Source: Carallia brachiata
Taxonomy: Eukaryota; Streptophyta; Magnoliopsida; Malpighiales; Rhizophoraceae
Assembly (NCBI GenBank): GCA_021464245.1
Contig: JADCRB010000068.1
Coordinates: forward strand, 8,914,134 to 8,978,133
Length of the DNA: 64,000 nucleotides
Reading direction: 5' to 3'
Every line of letters begins with the position of its first letter. Position 1 is the stretch's first letter. Under the pieces are notes generated by a model, which was given only the letters and a program-made list of their open reading frames with translations, searched no databases and was not told where the DNA came from. This document shows, one piece after another, positions 1-12,000 of the stretch. Made by a program: the position numbers and the translations under genes.

Positions 1-149
1 TTATCAAATATTATTTTATATGATAACGTTATAAATGATTTAATAAATAACATAAATACTTATTGGTTAGTGAAGAGATATGACTCATTATGTAATTATT
101 TATTGGTGAAGAGACATAACCTTGCACAAAATCTTGATATGTGACTTAT

Positions 150-475
150 TTATATATGAATAGCAATTTGATCCTCTCTCTACCCCTTACAATATCCTGA
201 CAAATGTCTGATAATATTAACATTAAAGTAGAAACATTTACATAATATCTTACCATCATTAAGGAAGGGATCATGAGAGAGCAATCATACACTATTAGTA
301 TTCCGCATCAAAATTTGTATGAGGTTCATATGAATTAAGGTACGTTTTTCATTCTAATTATATATGAAAAACTTCAAGTTCTAAGATTCATTATAATAGT
401 TTTTTTATGCATAATTGTTCATGCAAAAGTATAATTGCAATCATATCTTACATGTGGTATTAGAGTATAGTTTAA
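150..475. repeat. Direct repeat copy A (about 320 bp)
   Basis: This AT-rich stretch matches 4305-4615 in the same orientation with scattered substitutions. Shared landmarks include CTTACAATATC, CTTACCATCATTAA, TTCTAATTATAT and ATTGTTCATG. It may be an LTR remnant pair or two copies of a dispersed repeat. I saw no primer-binding site or polypurine tract that would decide this. The rest of 1-718 shows no gene. Confidence 0.6.
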
Positions 476-718
476 GGACTCATGTTTTTTCATTAAAGAT
501 TAATAATTTCTTTCATGTTAAGATATTCCCATTATATTTGAAACGTTAAATAGTCTATGCTTATGAACATTAAAGCCGTGGGTGTGTCGTTAAAGAATTT
601 GACTTTGAGGAATTGTTAATTCCTTATATTAAGAACATCTCTACAAGGATAGAATTTCAAAAGTCCCATTAGCCGTTTGGGTCAAGAAAATTTTGAGTTT
701 AACATTTTTTTTATATTT

Positions 719-1454
719 AGGGCCTGTTTAGGTTAACTGATTGTTGTTACTGATTGTTGTTGCTGATTGCTGATTGTTGATTCCTACTTACTATTGCTGA
801 TTGCTGATAAAATTAATGAAGTGTTTGGTTAATTTTATACTTGCTGTTACTGTTGAATAATGAAATATCTAATTTAGACATATAATTTGTGTAGATATAT
901 CATATTAAAAATTTTATTTTTATATTTTATAATTTTATATTTTAAAATAATATTTTATAAATAATATTGAGAATTATTTTACTTAATTTTTTAACTTTTT
1001 TAAAAAAATATTAATTTTTATTAAATGATAAAAATTATTATGTTTGAGATTTTTTTTATAAATGTCAATATTACAGAAAATTGAAGTGAAAAAAAATATT
1101 ATTTAAGAATACTTGAAAAAAAAAATTATTGAAATTATATAAATACTAATAAAATAAATTAACATATCTAATTCATTTGCCAAGTAAAAAAAAATAATAG
1201 CAAAATTTTATAAATATTCTTTAAGGGTAATTTAGTCTATATAAATTATTATTAATATTAAAAAGTGAAAAGTAATTCAAAAAGTAGCAAAAAGTAGCTC
1301 GAAACTGTTTTTCAATCAACTGCTGTTAGGAAGTCAAATAAAGAAATAAGGAGAATCAAACAGTAACATTAAAAAGTTTACCAAACACTTATATCCTACT
1401 TTTTAAAAATGAAACGCAAATGTACCCCTTCAAAAGTTAACCCAAACACCCCCT
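719..1454. mobile_element. hAT-like MITE / non-autonomous element
   Basis: The left end AGGGCCTGTTTAGGTTAAC and the reverse complement of the right end (AGGGGGTGTTTGGGTTAAC) form an imperfect 19-bp terminal inverted repeat. The interior is AT-rich and carries no ORF. The GTTTGG-rich termini are typical of plant hAT MITEs. Flanking 8-bp duplications are imperfect, so the exact ends are uncertain. Confidence 0.55.
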
Positions 1455-1984
1455 TATTTTCTTTGCATTAAGTTCATTGTTGCCTAAGTCATTAACTTGT
1501 CCCTTATTGGGTCATCAAATTTATGACACATAAAGAAGAGATTTAGAGTATGTGAATTGATAAATTTTTGTTAAGTTTTTATTGTTCATATTTTAGGATC
1601 ACATTATAAATGGATTAAGAGTTGTGGGAAGTATACATTCAATTCCCACAACTTGGCAGTCTATAGTCAAAGAAGTTGTTAAGTTTTTGTCATAAGGCTA
1701 TGCCCATATGATGATTATAAATTGGGGCCTTGGGCTCTTAGATTAAAGTTCTAGTCAGAAGAGGTGCATATTAAAAAGGGTGTTCAATGTCTTCTACAAA
1801 AGAGACAAAGAATAGTGCCATAAAAGAATTCTTGTGTATAAATCTGCAACACTATATGAAGTTAAATTACCTTTGTAAGTTTATTGGCCATAGTATGGCC
1901 GAATGGTTAGCCAAAGGAATTATAGAAATGACACAATTGAGGAACTGTTATTTTCTTGCGTTAAAAAAAAATTGATAAAATTTA
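1455..1984. other. AT-rich intergenic sequence
   Basis: A short 62-codon ORF at 1787-1975 resembles nothing I know. I see no gene or structured element here. Confidence 0.4.
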
Positions 1985-2965
1985 TTCCAGCCATTGATGT
2001 AAGAATCGGACTGAACTGACCAGTTCAATCGAAAAAATCGAGAATCAGTCCCTAGTCCGGTTCGGTTTGCATCAAAAACCGCCTCAACTGAGAACTGGCC
2101 TAACAACCGAAAATCGGTGAACCAGTCTCGGTTCTTCCAGGTGGGTCGATTTGGGATTTAAAAAAAATAAAAAGAAAACTAAATTAATTAAGCCACAGTA
2201 TACTTCATAACATATATAGTGATTTTTTTTGTAACCGAGCATTGTTAGTTTTTTTTTTAATTTTTTCTTACTACTAAATATAATACACTGATAATGCAAG
2301 GAAATATCACTTTTTTTACTAAAAAAATATGTCTCTCTTGAAATCATAAATTAAAGACCTTTTATTTCATATATTCGTTGATTAATTTAAAATATAAATA
2401 TATGATTTATAAAGTAATTTTTTTAACCTATTGTGTTCTTCAAACCAAAAATTTAAGGATTATACTGCAAAACTCAACAAATTCCTCGAATCATGTAGTT
2501 TCCCAACTTTCTTATATTAAACTATAATATATTTAATATAAATAAAAATTAATATTTTATATAAATATAGTTCCTAAAATATAATTTGTTTTAAATACTT
2601 ATTATCTTTTATTAAAATTTTTCATCATACAATTTGAAAAAAACAACTATATAATTTAAATATAATATTTAACTCATGAGCAATCAAAATTTATTTATAT
2701 TATGTATATATAAAACTATGTTTTTAATATATTTACATATATTAATTTATTAGTTTTTTAATTTTACTTTACAATAAATTGTAAATAATATATATTAAAT
2801 CTAGAAGTATATGTATTCTACTATATACATATATATAATATTTATATCTTATATTATTCTTTACATATATTATATACATATATATTTTAATTTTTATATA
2901 TTTAATATTAAATGACGACTTTACCGGTTTAATCGCAGTTAAACCGGTTGAACCGATTGAGTCTT
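1985..2965. repeat. AT-rich block capped by CCGGTT-rich ends
   Basis: About 150 bp at 1990-2140 and 50 bp at 2915-2965 are rich in CCGGTT, GAACC and AATCG motifs, while the middle is almost pure AT. This caps-and-AT-core look is common in plant MITE-type repeats. A clean terminal inverted repeat or target duplication could not be drawn by eye. Confidence 0.3.
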
Positions 2966-2969
2966 GAAT

Positions 2970-4130
2970 CTCTCAACTTTTTATTATTTTATTTTATTAT
3001 AAAATTTAGAGTTATAGATATTTAACTATAGTTAAAGTATGAATATAAATATCAATAAAATTCTTATTTGATTATAACTATAAATTTTATTAGTCTTTTT
3101 TCTTATTTGATTTTTATAGTTATAAAGATTTTTATTTTCTCCTCATTTGAGAAAATCTTAAAGTAATTTTTTTTTCTTTTTTAAGAAAGGATTGGTAAAT
3201 TTGAGATATTTGTCATTTATTGAGAGATTTTCTTAATATTTTTTAGTTAGCATATTTTTTCTTTTTTAAATAGGAGAATTCAAGAATAGTTTTTTTTATT
3301 GTTTTCTGGTAGTTGAAAATTTTATAATTATAAATATTTAATTAGAGTCAAAACAGTACTAAATGAATCAATAAAATCCTTATTAGATTACAATTACATT
3401 TATATTAATTGATTTATAAAATCATAATCTTCATTGTAGTAGAGTTTTGATAATTATTAGATATTTTAATATTTTAAAATTTTGAATTTATGAGAAGTTG
3501 TCAAGTAACAGAGAGAGAAAAGCTGAAGTTTTCTCTTAGTTTTGACTTTATATACTTATTAGACTAGTAATAGACCTGTGAGGTGCGTAGATTTAATTAT
3601 ATTTTTAAAAAATTTTATTTTTAATTTATTTTATTTGAAAAAAAATTAAAAAATCTAAATTTTGAGTATTATTTTTTAGGAATTTTTTTAAGTTTTTTTA
3701 AGAAAATAAAAAGAATTTTTTTCCTTTTTTAGAAAATAAATTGAGAAGTAGCGTTTTTTTGTTTTTGAGAAAAAATTATAGGTAAATTTGATAAATTTTT
3801 TAATCTTTTGTCTTTTTTAGAAAGGAGGATTCATGAAGTAGTTTTTTTTTATTATTTTATTTTATTATAAAATTTATAGTTATATAAATTTAACTATAGT
3901 TAAAGTAGGAATATATAAATTAATAAAATTTTTATTTGATTATAATTAAATTTATATTAATTGTGAATTCTAATTCCATTTGTGGTAGAATTTTCATAAT
4001 TATAAAATTTTTTAATATTATTTTTAATTTACGAATTTTTAAGAAATCGTCGCATGTCAGAGAGAGAAAAACTGAGATTTCTCTCAGTTTCAGTTTTATA
4101 TATTTACATATAGATATAAATGTAAATGTT
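2970..4130. repeat. Imperfect tandem array, three diverged units
   Basis: Related segments begin near 2975, 3290 and 3840. They share TTATTATTTTATTTTATTAT, an AACTATAGTTAAAGTA-type motif (units 1 and 3) and, in units 2 and 3, a CAGAGAGAGAAAA-CTGA block followed by a TTTTATATA-type end. The short ORF at 3936-4133 is made of this repeat and is not a gene. Confidence 0.5.
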
Positions 4131-4304
4131 TAAATATTATTGGTTTTTTTTTTTTAAATTTTCCTAAATCTAGACCAACTGATTGAGGAGAAGAGGGACA
4201 GTTGGAGAGATTGAGGGTTCGAACTCTCGACCTCACACTTACTGACATACTGTTAATACCGTTTGAGTTAGAGACTCATAAAGTCTTGATGGGAGACTCA
4301 ATTA

Positions 4305-4615
4305 TCTATAGATAGAAATTTAGTCATCTCTTTACCCTTACAATATCTCGACAAATGTATGGTAACATTAAGTTAAAATACAAACATTTACAAAATGTCT
4401 TACCATCATTAAAGAAGGGGTTAAAAAAGAGAAATCATCTACTATTATTATTTTGCATCAAAGTTCTATATGTTTAATATGGATTAAAGTACATTTCTTA
4501 TTCTAATTATATGTGAAAAATATGAAATTTTAAAATTTATTATTATAGTTATTTTATACTTTATTGTTCATGTATAAATATGATTGCTAATTATGTCTTA
4601 TAAAGTAATAATATT
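4305..4615. repeat. Direct repeat copy B (about 310 bp)
   Basis: This is the second copy of the repeat at 150-475, in the same orientation about 4.1 kb downstream. It is preceded at 4190-4290 by a segment containing GGTTCGAACTCTCGACCTC, a phrase often seen in plant dispersed repeats. Confidence 0.55.
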
Positions 4616-6250
4616 AAAACCATTTTTTTGACCAAAAAAAATAAAACCAGATGAATAGGAGAAAAAATATGCCGGATTACTAATTAAAATATCACCTCTC
4701 AAAGGCCTTTACGAGATATCTCTTAAAAGTCTTAAATTCTAATCTGTAAAGAAAATTTGGATTTTATAAAAATAATAAAAATTACTTTAATATATAATTT
4801 ATGACTCAATAATCTGTTAATAGACACTAAAAAAAAATAAAAATACCACCTCCAATCGGTGACACACTAATTTTGATAACTTTATACCACAAAATCTCAT
4901 ATCTAGGATTTGCAAGGTTAGAGATAGAAGTTTACGGTACTGTCATTATAACGAGTTAATGCTTCATATCTTTGACAGATTGTTACTATGTCTCTTTAAT
5001 ACAGGACTGAAGTTTGCTCAACTCTATTAATTAATTAATTAAAAGAGTAATGTTAAATATTTTAAAAATTGTATTATGAAATATTACCAAATATATGATT
5101 ATGAAAAGAATTGTTAATTTTTCTAATATCATTAAATTAAAAAAAGAAAAGAGTTAGCGATTATTTTCATAATTATATATTTTAAAATATTTTATAATAT
5201 ATTTTTTTGAGATATTTAATATTACTCTAATTAAAAAAAAGAAATTTAATTAATTGGAGGGCAATTTCGTGAAAAAAAATAAGGGTAGTTTTTGGGGGTG
5301 GAATTGGATTCGGAAGTGGAATTTGAGCGCGGGGCGTGGCAATCTAGAAAACCTAACGCCTAGCGGAATCAGAAAGAAAGAAGGCTCTTAATTTTTACTA
5401 GCTTAAATTGGAATATCAAATTAAAAACTTTCAAAACATGTTGGTTAGGGTAAGCTTAAGCTTAAATTAATAAATTATCAGAAGTCATAATCTAATGATA
5501 TTCTGATGTAATTTTTTTAATTTTAATTTATATTTAGTTTTTGTGCTGCCACTCTTTTTAAATTAAAAAAAAATTTATATGTGAGTATAGTGATAAATTT
5601 TAAAATTGTTAATACTGTAACAGATTTTAGAGGAAAATTATTTTAAACTCTAACAATTTTTCAATAGGGAGTGTGCCTTATAGAGATAATTAAATAGAGA
5701 GTCAACCATATAAAATTAATTTTAACCCATAAATTTAATTATTAAGCAGATATATCTTTTCTTTTATTAAAAAAATAAGGCGAGCAAAATTTCTCCTATA
5801 TATTATATTAATTATAATTAATTACTTTCATAGGTGTTTCTTCTCCTCCTAACAAACAACCGCAGAGAAACAAAACAAAAAAAACCAAAAAAACTAAAAA
5901 CGTACACGCGAGAGAGAGGAGCGAGGCAGAGCTGGCGGAGGAGAGAGAGGGGAAGGTTGTGGGGTTGCATCTGTATTCCGGCCGGCGTATCGGCAAAATT
6001 GCATGCCTTAGATCGGTCTCCGCTTTCCCGATTCTTGCATTCTCAAACTTATTAAACCCTTAAATCTCCCTTTCCTATATTACCATTATTTTTGTTTTAA
6101 GCGGCGGAATAATTTTTTTTTGTGCCGGATAGTATTGATAGTGTGTGTGTGGTGTGTTTTTTTTTTTAAAATTTTCTTTTAATTCAATTTAATTTAATTT
6201 ACACTGATCGATTGACTATCTCATCGATCGGAAAAAACCCTAGCTGGGCC
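4616..6250. other. Intergenic region and probable LARP promoter/leader
   Basis: Region 4616-5800 is AT-rich with no recognisable gene. From about 5840 the sequence turns GA-rich and then CT/GC-richer up to the ATG at 6251, as expected for the core promoter and 5' leader of the LARP1-like gene. No discrete promoter element could be assigned with confidence. Confidence 0.35.
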
Positions 6251-9200
6251 ATGACCGCGACTACGTCTCAAAATCAGCAATCACCGCGTGGCTCCAGAGT
6301 TTCCGCTGGCGACGCTGTTAACAGTCCCCAGAAGCGGAAGAACCTGCCGTCTCCTTGGGCTCAAGTTGTCAGAGGTGAGCCTGAATCAGTCCCGACTGCC
6401 AATCACTCTCCATCATCATCACCGCCTCCGCCATCTTCCCCGTCACCTGCTACTGCTGCGCCTGAGCAGTCTTCTTTTACTGATTGCTCCCCTCGGAAGC
6501 CAGCTTCCTCGCCGCCGCTGCCGCTTCCGGTTGAGAATTCTGTTGCCTCGGAGAGCTCTGATGGTAATAACGCCAATGCCGGTAGGCCGAAGAAGGCGGC
6601 TTGGAATAAGCCGTCAAATGGTGTAGCAGAGCTTAGTCCTGTCATGGGAGCGGTTTCATGGCCTGCTTTGTCAGAATCCACTAAACCTTCTCCTAAATCA
6701 TCACCTACTGCTGCTGAGTCATCTTCTTCCAAGACTGTTTCTGATGGATCAACGCCTAATTCTCAGGTTTGCTGCCATTATTTTTTCTGTCAGAATTCTG
6801 TTTGCTTGGTAACTAATTATTGTGGTAAAAAAAAACAAAAACAAAGAAGAAAAGAAGATTTTGAAATCGTAGAGTTTTAGTTGTCACTGGTGAGGGACCT
6901 GCCTAGTTAGTCCGATAGTGTCCGGTCTTATTATTTATTCTGCCAATGAAATTGAAGTGAATTTTGTTTTTCCGCTTTCTTATTTCTTTTTTCCTGTTTT
7001 TTCTCGCTGACTAAAGAGTTTTATCACTTGGAAAAAAAAAAAAGAAGGAAAAATCAAATTTATGTGCTTCTATTGTAACAGGGGCCTGTAACTCCAAATT
7101 CACCCCAGAAGCAAGTTACTAATAATGCAAATTCTAATTCTACACAAAACCACACTTTGCCAGCTCGGCAGAGGCCCATGAGGCATGGTGGTGGTGGCGG
7201 TGGTAGTGGTGGCAGCAACAGTGGTGGCAGGGGCAATAACTCTGGAGGCGGACATTTGCAAGGTGGCTTCGCTCACCCTGTTCCACCGCCGCCGCCGCCA
7301 CCACCTCCATTCCCTGTATTTGCAATTCCTTCTGCTGGTTATGGTAATCTGGTGCAGACAATACCAGATCAATCTCCTAGAGAGCCTTCATATAGGGGCA
7401 ACAACTGGGAACCCCGATCAGTTGGGGGTTTTGTGTCTCCACCTCCTTTGGTGAATGATCACAGAAATTCTTTGCGGAGAGGCAGCTTTGGACCACGTGG
7501 AGAAGGCACCTACCATAGCAATTCGAGTGGTAGACGTGATCAGGACAGTGGGCGTCATGGGAATGCTAGAGATGCTCGGGTGCATCCACAGAGAGCTTCA
7601 CCCAGGGGCTTTGTTAGGCCACCACCAAATAGAGCAACATTTGTTCCTCCCATGGCGCCATACGGAAATCCCATGCCTTTTGCTGGTAAATTGTTTTCCA
7701 GAGATTTACCTGCGTATTCTTTTGATTTTTTTTTTCCAAGTGATGGTTATCTTGTGTTCAGATTTTGTGTACGTTCCTACACTGCCGCTGGATTCCTTTA
7801 GGGGCATGCCATTCATCCCTCATCCCCCAGTACCTCCTCCAATGTTGCCTGTCTCAGAGCTTCCTTTGTCAGCTATGTTAGTGCATCAGATAGAATATTA
7901 TTTCAGGTACCCTTACGTTCCTGATCTCATTAAGCTATGGTTCGTGAACTGGTAAAATTTCTCTTCCTTGTCCATAGTCTATTGACTAATTAATTGTGCA
8001 CTGCAACTCTGATTTGTTTATTGCAGTGATGCTAATTTAGTTAAAGACGAATTTTTGAAGTCAAACATGGATGAGCTGGGCTGGGTTCCAATTACTTTGA
8101 TAGCAGGCTTTAATCGGGTAAGCGACATGTACTATTGAGGATTCTGGTCTTTGCCACGAAGTTCCAAATTCCAACCTGTAATAATTTGATGCCACATATT
8201 TTTTCACAAGTTGTTTGCTCATCTTAATTGAGTGCCTCGGTTTGAAAATGCAACTTAAGCTCACATAAAGTCTGATGTTATGTTTTGTATTCACCTATAA
8301 CAGACAAGCTTAGATACCTTGCAGAATGTAGAACTGCATAGAATGTAAAGCATTAAAAGTTTTGTACTTCGAGCAAGTGTGAAAATATTAGTAATCAATG
8401 TTCTGAAGTTAAGAGAAACATATACAGATATCATAGTATGAAGTCTAGCTCATTGTTTTGAACTTTCTGCTTGAGATGTTTGGATCAACTTGTCGTACAT
8501 CACATTCTCAATATATGAAGTTGCTTGTTTTAAACTATTGCTGGAATTGTTTGGTTCCCGGCTTTCCAATCATGAAACATTATTGGTTGCTTGTCTGTTG
8601 ATTGAGTGTTGAAGGTGCTTGTTTGTGGAAGGTAACTACTTGTGATGCTTGAACGAATTAGATCCAAGCTTTTATGACATGTTAAAGGAGGATTCTGCTC
8701 TTTATATTTTTGAAGCAAGTTGAGAGCTTTGGAGGATTTTATAAATTTGAGAAAGAAGAGCGTCCCGGGTTCCAGATAGTGATCAGTAAATTTATACTTG
8801 TAGCAAAAGATTGGCATAATTTTATGTGCTATGGTAAGTGTTTTCCATAGTTGCTCAAGGCAAGACAAGTGTCAGAGTGGGAGCTATATGATTTCAAGTT
8901 GTAGTTATGAGGGTGAGAGTAGAGCACCATGGAGGCATTAAGAAGAAAGGGAGATGCTTAGATTTTATAATAAGTAAGGATTAAGGTTGATCCTAATTGT
9001 TTGGTCCCTTGCGTGTAGGAATACAATTGCATACTTTTTCAAAGTTGGTAATGTGATGTGAGCATATCTCCTCTGCTATAGGGCTGTTTAATCTGGGCTT
9101 TCTCATGCAATATGTGTTTTTTAAACTCACAATTGCCTCCCACCGCCACTTGATACCCCCGCCCCACACCCCCGCCGGGCAGGCACATTGTTGGCTTTGG

Positions 9201-10990
9201 AGTGTTTGTTGTGCTTTTAATTGAGGTGCATTTGAGGTTGTGCGTGCCTCAATCTTGGCCCACTAGTAGAATTGACCTCAGAGTTTCCTGTTTAAGAGTC
9301 TTTGAAAGTTATCTGATAGGCTTCTTTGTATGAACATGTTTTGGCATCATTTATCGCCTCTTTCTGTAATTTCCTTCTCTTTGTTGTTTGGTCCTCTCTT
9401 ATATTTAGGATGTTGTTACTTGTTGTCTTATTTATTTTTCTTAATGTTTTCCAGCTCTCTCCCCTATCTACTATTCTGTCATTGCTTTGGACATGTTTTG
9501 AAAGATCTATTTTGGTGTAATGTTTAATGTAGTGTTCCTCGTTGATTTTTGAGTTTTGTCATATTATTTGCTAGATGGTTGAATAGGGAGTCTTCTGTGG
9601 TTCCTTGCATGAACTTGAAGCTATTTCATGAGACACTGATTGATTAAAAGCAACTTCCTTTTGTGGAAATAGCTTTTATAAATTTGAACATTATCATAAA
9701 AGTCTCTTAATTCTAGTGGCTTACGATGGCAGAAGTTTTATTCTGTTCATCGATGGTTTTGGTTAAATATCAAGCTCATTTACTGATTAAATTGGCAATC
9801 CTAAAGGGAAATTTGAATGTTTGTGGCCAATAGCTTCTTGTTAGCATCTTTCGTAGAACTTTATTACATCTGTACTGTGAATGGTGGGGTTTGTGTATAG
9901 TTTTTGTTGGCGGGTTTGATGCGCATCCAAAATATTCTTATATGTAAAATACAGGTTAGTTTATGCCGTGCTTGGGCCTGGTTATTTTTTTGCTGTTGGA
10001 TTATGTTTCTTAATTTGCTTGCGTTCAAGTTTGCCTGTTGGCCATCCTTTTGTAGGTTAAAAGTATGACAGACGATATTCAGTTAATATTGGATTCATTG
10101 AGGGCTTCAACCTTTCTAGAAGTGCAGGTACTTTTCTTTTTACTTGTTTTAGAATCTACCATAAAATCAGAAACCCCTGCCAAATGTTGGATTGAAATTG
10201 ATTAATCTTGTGATTTCAGCTTTTGAAAATTGAAGTTTATATGCGACCACATGGCGAGTAACATTGGTTATTTGACTATCAATAAATGTGCAAAGGCAAT
10301 AGTACCAACACCAGCTGTAACATTGTTTTAGAAATTTCTTTTTGGTTGGGAGCCACATCGGATTCGGGCTATGCTAGGCCCTTTGTGTCTCACAAATTTC
10401 TGTACCCAAGTCCATTCTAGTGGAGTTTTAACTAAAGATCTCTAAGGTGGACAGTCAAACCTTTAGCTAGTGGGATGTCTCCTAATGTCATTATGACAAG
10501 GAATCTGGAAGAGGTACACGCTTCATTATACTAAAAGTTCCTTTGGGCTTGTGGGGAGGACCATTGCATTTGGTCTTTGCAATGGGGAGGTGGTCGTTTC
10601 TATCTTGCAAATTCCAACCCTGCATCTCATGGGGTTTTAATCATATGTCTCTTAAGTTGGACTGCCGAGTTCTTACTTGTTGAGATGTCTCCTTGGGGAC
10701 AACCAATGGTATATTGAAATTCTGTGATTTGCTGTTTGGAGATATCTAGTTAACTTAAATATTGAAAATCAATGCAGGATGACAAAGTTAGGAGGCGTAA
10801 TGACTGGATGAAATGGATAACTAGTTCTAATCGGCGTGTCACCAGTCCAGGTCTGCAATCCACTGGTGAATCAGGCTACGATATGCTGGCTACTTCTTTT
10901 CAAAAGATTGCTGTGGATGAATTGAGTGGTAGCCAAGATAGTATGGCAGCCAAGTCATCTCCTTGTGGGGAGCATGTTCAAATGAGTTGA
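6251..10990 (+). CDS. La-related protein, LARP1b/c type (6 exons, 546 aa)
   Basis: La-motif RNA-binding protein of the LARP1 family, which acts in cytoplasmic mRNA translation and stability. Exons read by splice signals: 6251-6766, 7082-7685, 7762-7906, 8027-8117, 10056-10127, 10778-10990; every phase joins and the last ends in TGA. Residues 1-373 are Ser/Pro/Gly-rich and probably disordered, with a Gly-rich RGG-like run near residue 200 and poly-Pro near 235. The La motif spans about 414-495: HQIEYYFSDANLVKDEFL, then GWVPITLIAGFNRVKSM and a C-terminal VRRRNDWMKWI. There is no DM15 repeat, which fits the shorter plant LARP1b/c forms rather than LARP1a. Intron 4 is long (1938 bp). Intron 5 contains two diverged copies of a GATGTCTCCT-bearing segment. 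The ATG at 6251 is the first in frame; an upstream TTG extension has no support. Nothing looks broken. Confidence 0.9.
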
Positions 10991-11247
10991 TTGTCTACGT
11001 CACTAATCTCTCAACGAGATAACAAGGTCAAAAATCTGATGACTTAATGCTGCCATCGAGCTAAAGAACAGGATGGTACATTTGTTCTTGGAGGAAGAAA
11101 GTGTTATGAAATGCTGACGGAAGGAGGGCAGCATATTTGTTTTTTTTTGTTCCATTGTCGTGCCTGGTTTTGATAGGATTGATGAGGCGCATGGAGGAGA
11201 TCAAAATAAGAAACATATAGACATTTATTTAGGAAAGTAAAGAGGTA

Positions 11248-11278
<31 letters not shown>

Positions 11279-12000
11279 AACTGAAGAAAAAATTCGGGCG
11301 ACTCGACAGATTTATGAGGCTTTTGGTTTTTTGTATAGCGTGGTTTGACTTGGATGATTATTTCCTCTTCCTTTTTTATTTTTTATTTTTTATCAGTCTC
11401 TTTTCCGTTATTGGTATACTTGGGAAGGCAAAATTCAAGCCGTATTTATTGTTAAGCATGTGCAAGAGAAACGGGAGTCCATTAGAAGCTGAAGTTCCTA
11501 TATTGATGATGGTTGCCTGAAATGATCGATGAATTCCGACGCCTGCCCGATAGTAGTTAGCATATTATCGCCCTAATTTTGCTGCGGTTGCCCGGCGCAA
11601 TGTAAAAAGTTTCGAATGTCTGCAAGTAATACATTTTTAAACGTAGAATGAGAACGAAAAACAACTTAAATAAGGAAGTAGGAATTTGCTTGACAATTAA
11701 AAATATTCGAGAATTTACTCAAAAAAAATATGAGAATTTGCTTGAAAAATATTCTCAAATTAATGTTTAATTAATATCATAAGTTTAAAAAATAATAATG
11801 TCACGAGTTTTAGTTATATAATTTAACAAAACTTAAATAAAAATGAATAATCGTTAATAGATAAATACGATCTATATACAATCCAACTAAATAATTGAAA
11901 TACGACATAAATTAGGATAACAATTAAATAACTAACAATAAATTTTACTTAGATAGAAATTTTCAGAATTTTTTTCGGGAGAAGAAATTTTTATTAGTAA
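10991..12000. other. LARP 3' flank and intergenic sequence
   Basis: This contains the probable 3' UTR of the LARP gene, a C-run joined to an A-run at about 11248-11280, and AT-rich sequence. A 68-codon ORF at 11314-11520 resembles nothing and is probably chance. Confidence 0.4.
11248..11280. repeat. Poly(C)-poly(A) homopolymer junction
   Basis: About 21 C residues are directly followed by about 11 A residues. Similar C-then-A junctions on the same strand occur near 31652 and 40312. Confidence 0.8.

Noticed and set aside
4190..4260. GGTTCGAACTCTCGACCTC, resembling a tRNA T-arm
   Set aside because: It is a common phrase in plant dispersed repeats and no other tRNA arms are present.
6288..6732. 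Overlapping ORFs on both strands within LARP exon 1
   Set aside because: Shadows of a GC-richer real exon; the La-motif frame is the one that joins across introns.
7157..7801. LARP exon 2 read through to 7801 as a single 214-aa protein
   Set aside because: The frame past 7685 enters intron sequence; splicing to 7762 restores the conserved La-motif frame.
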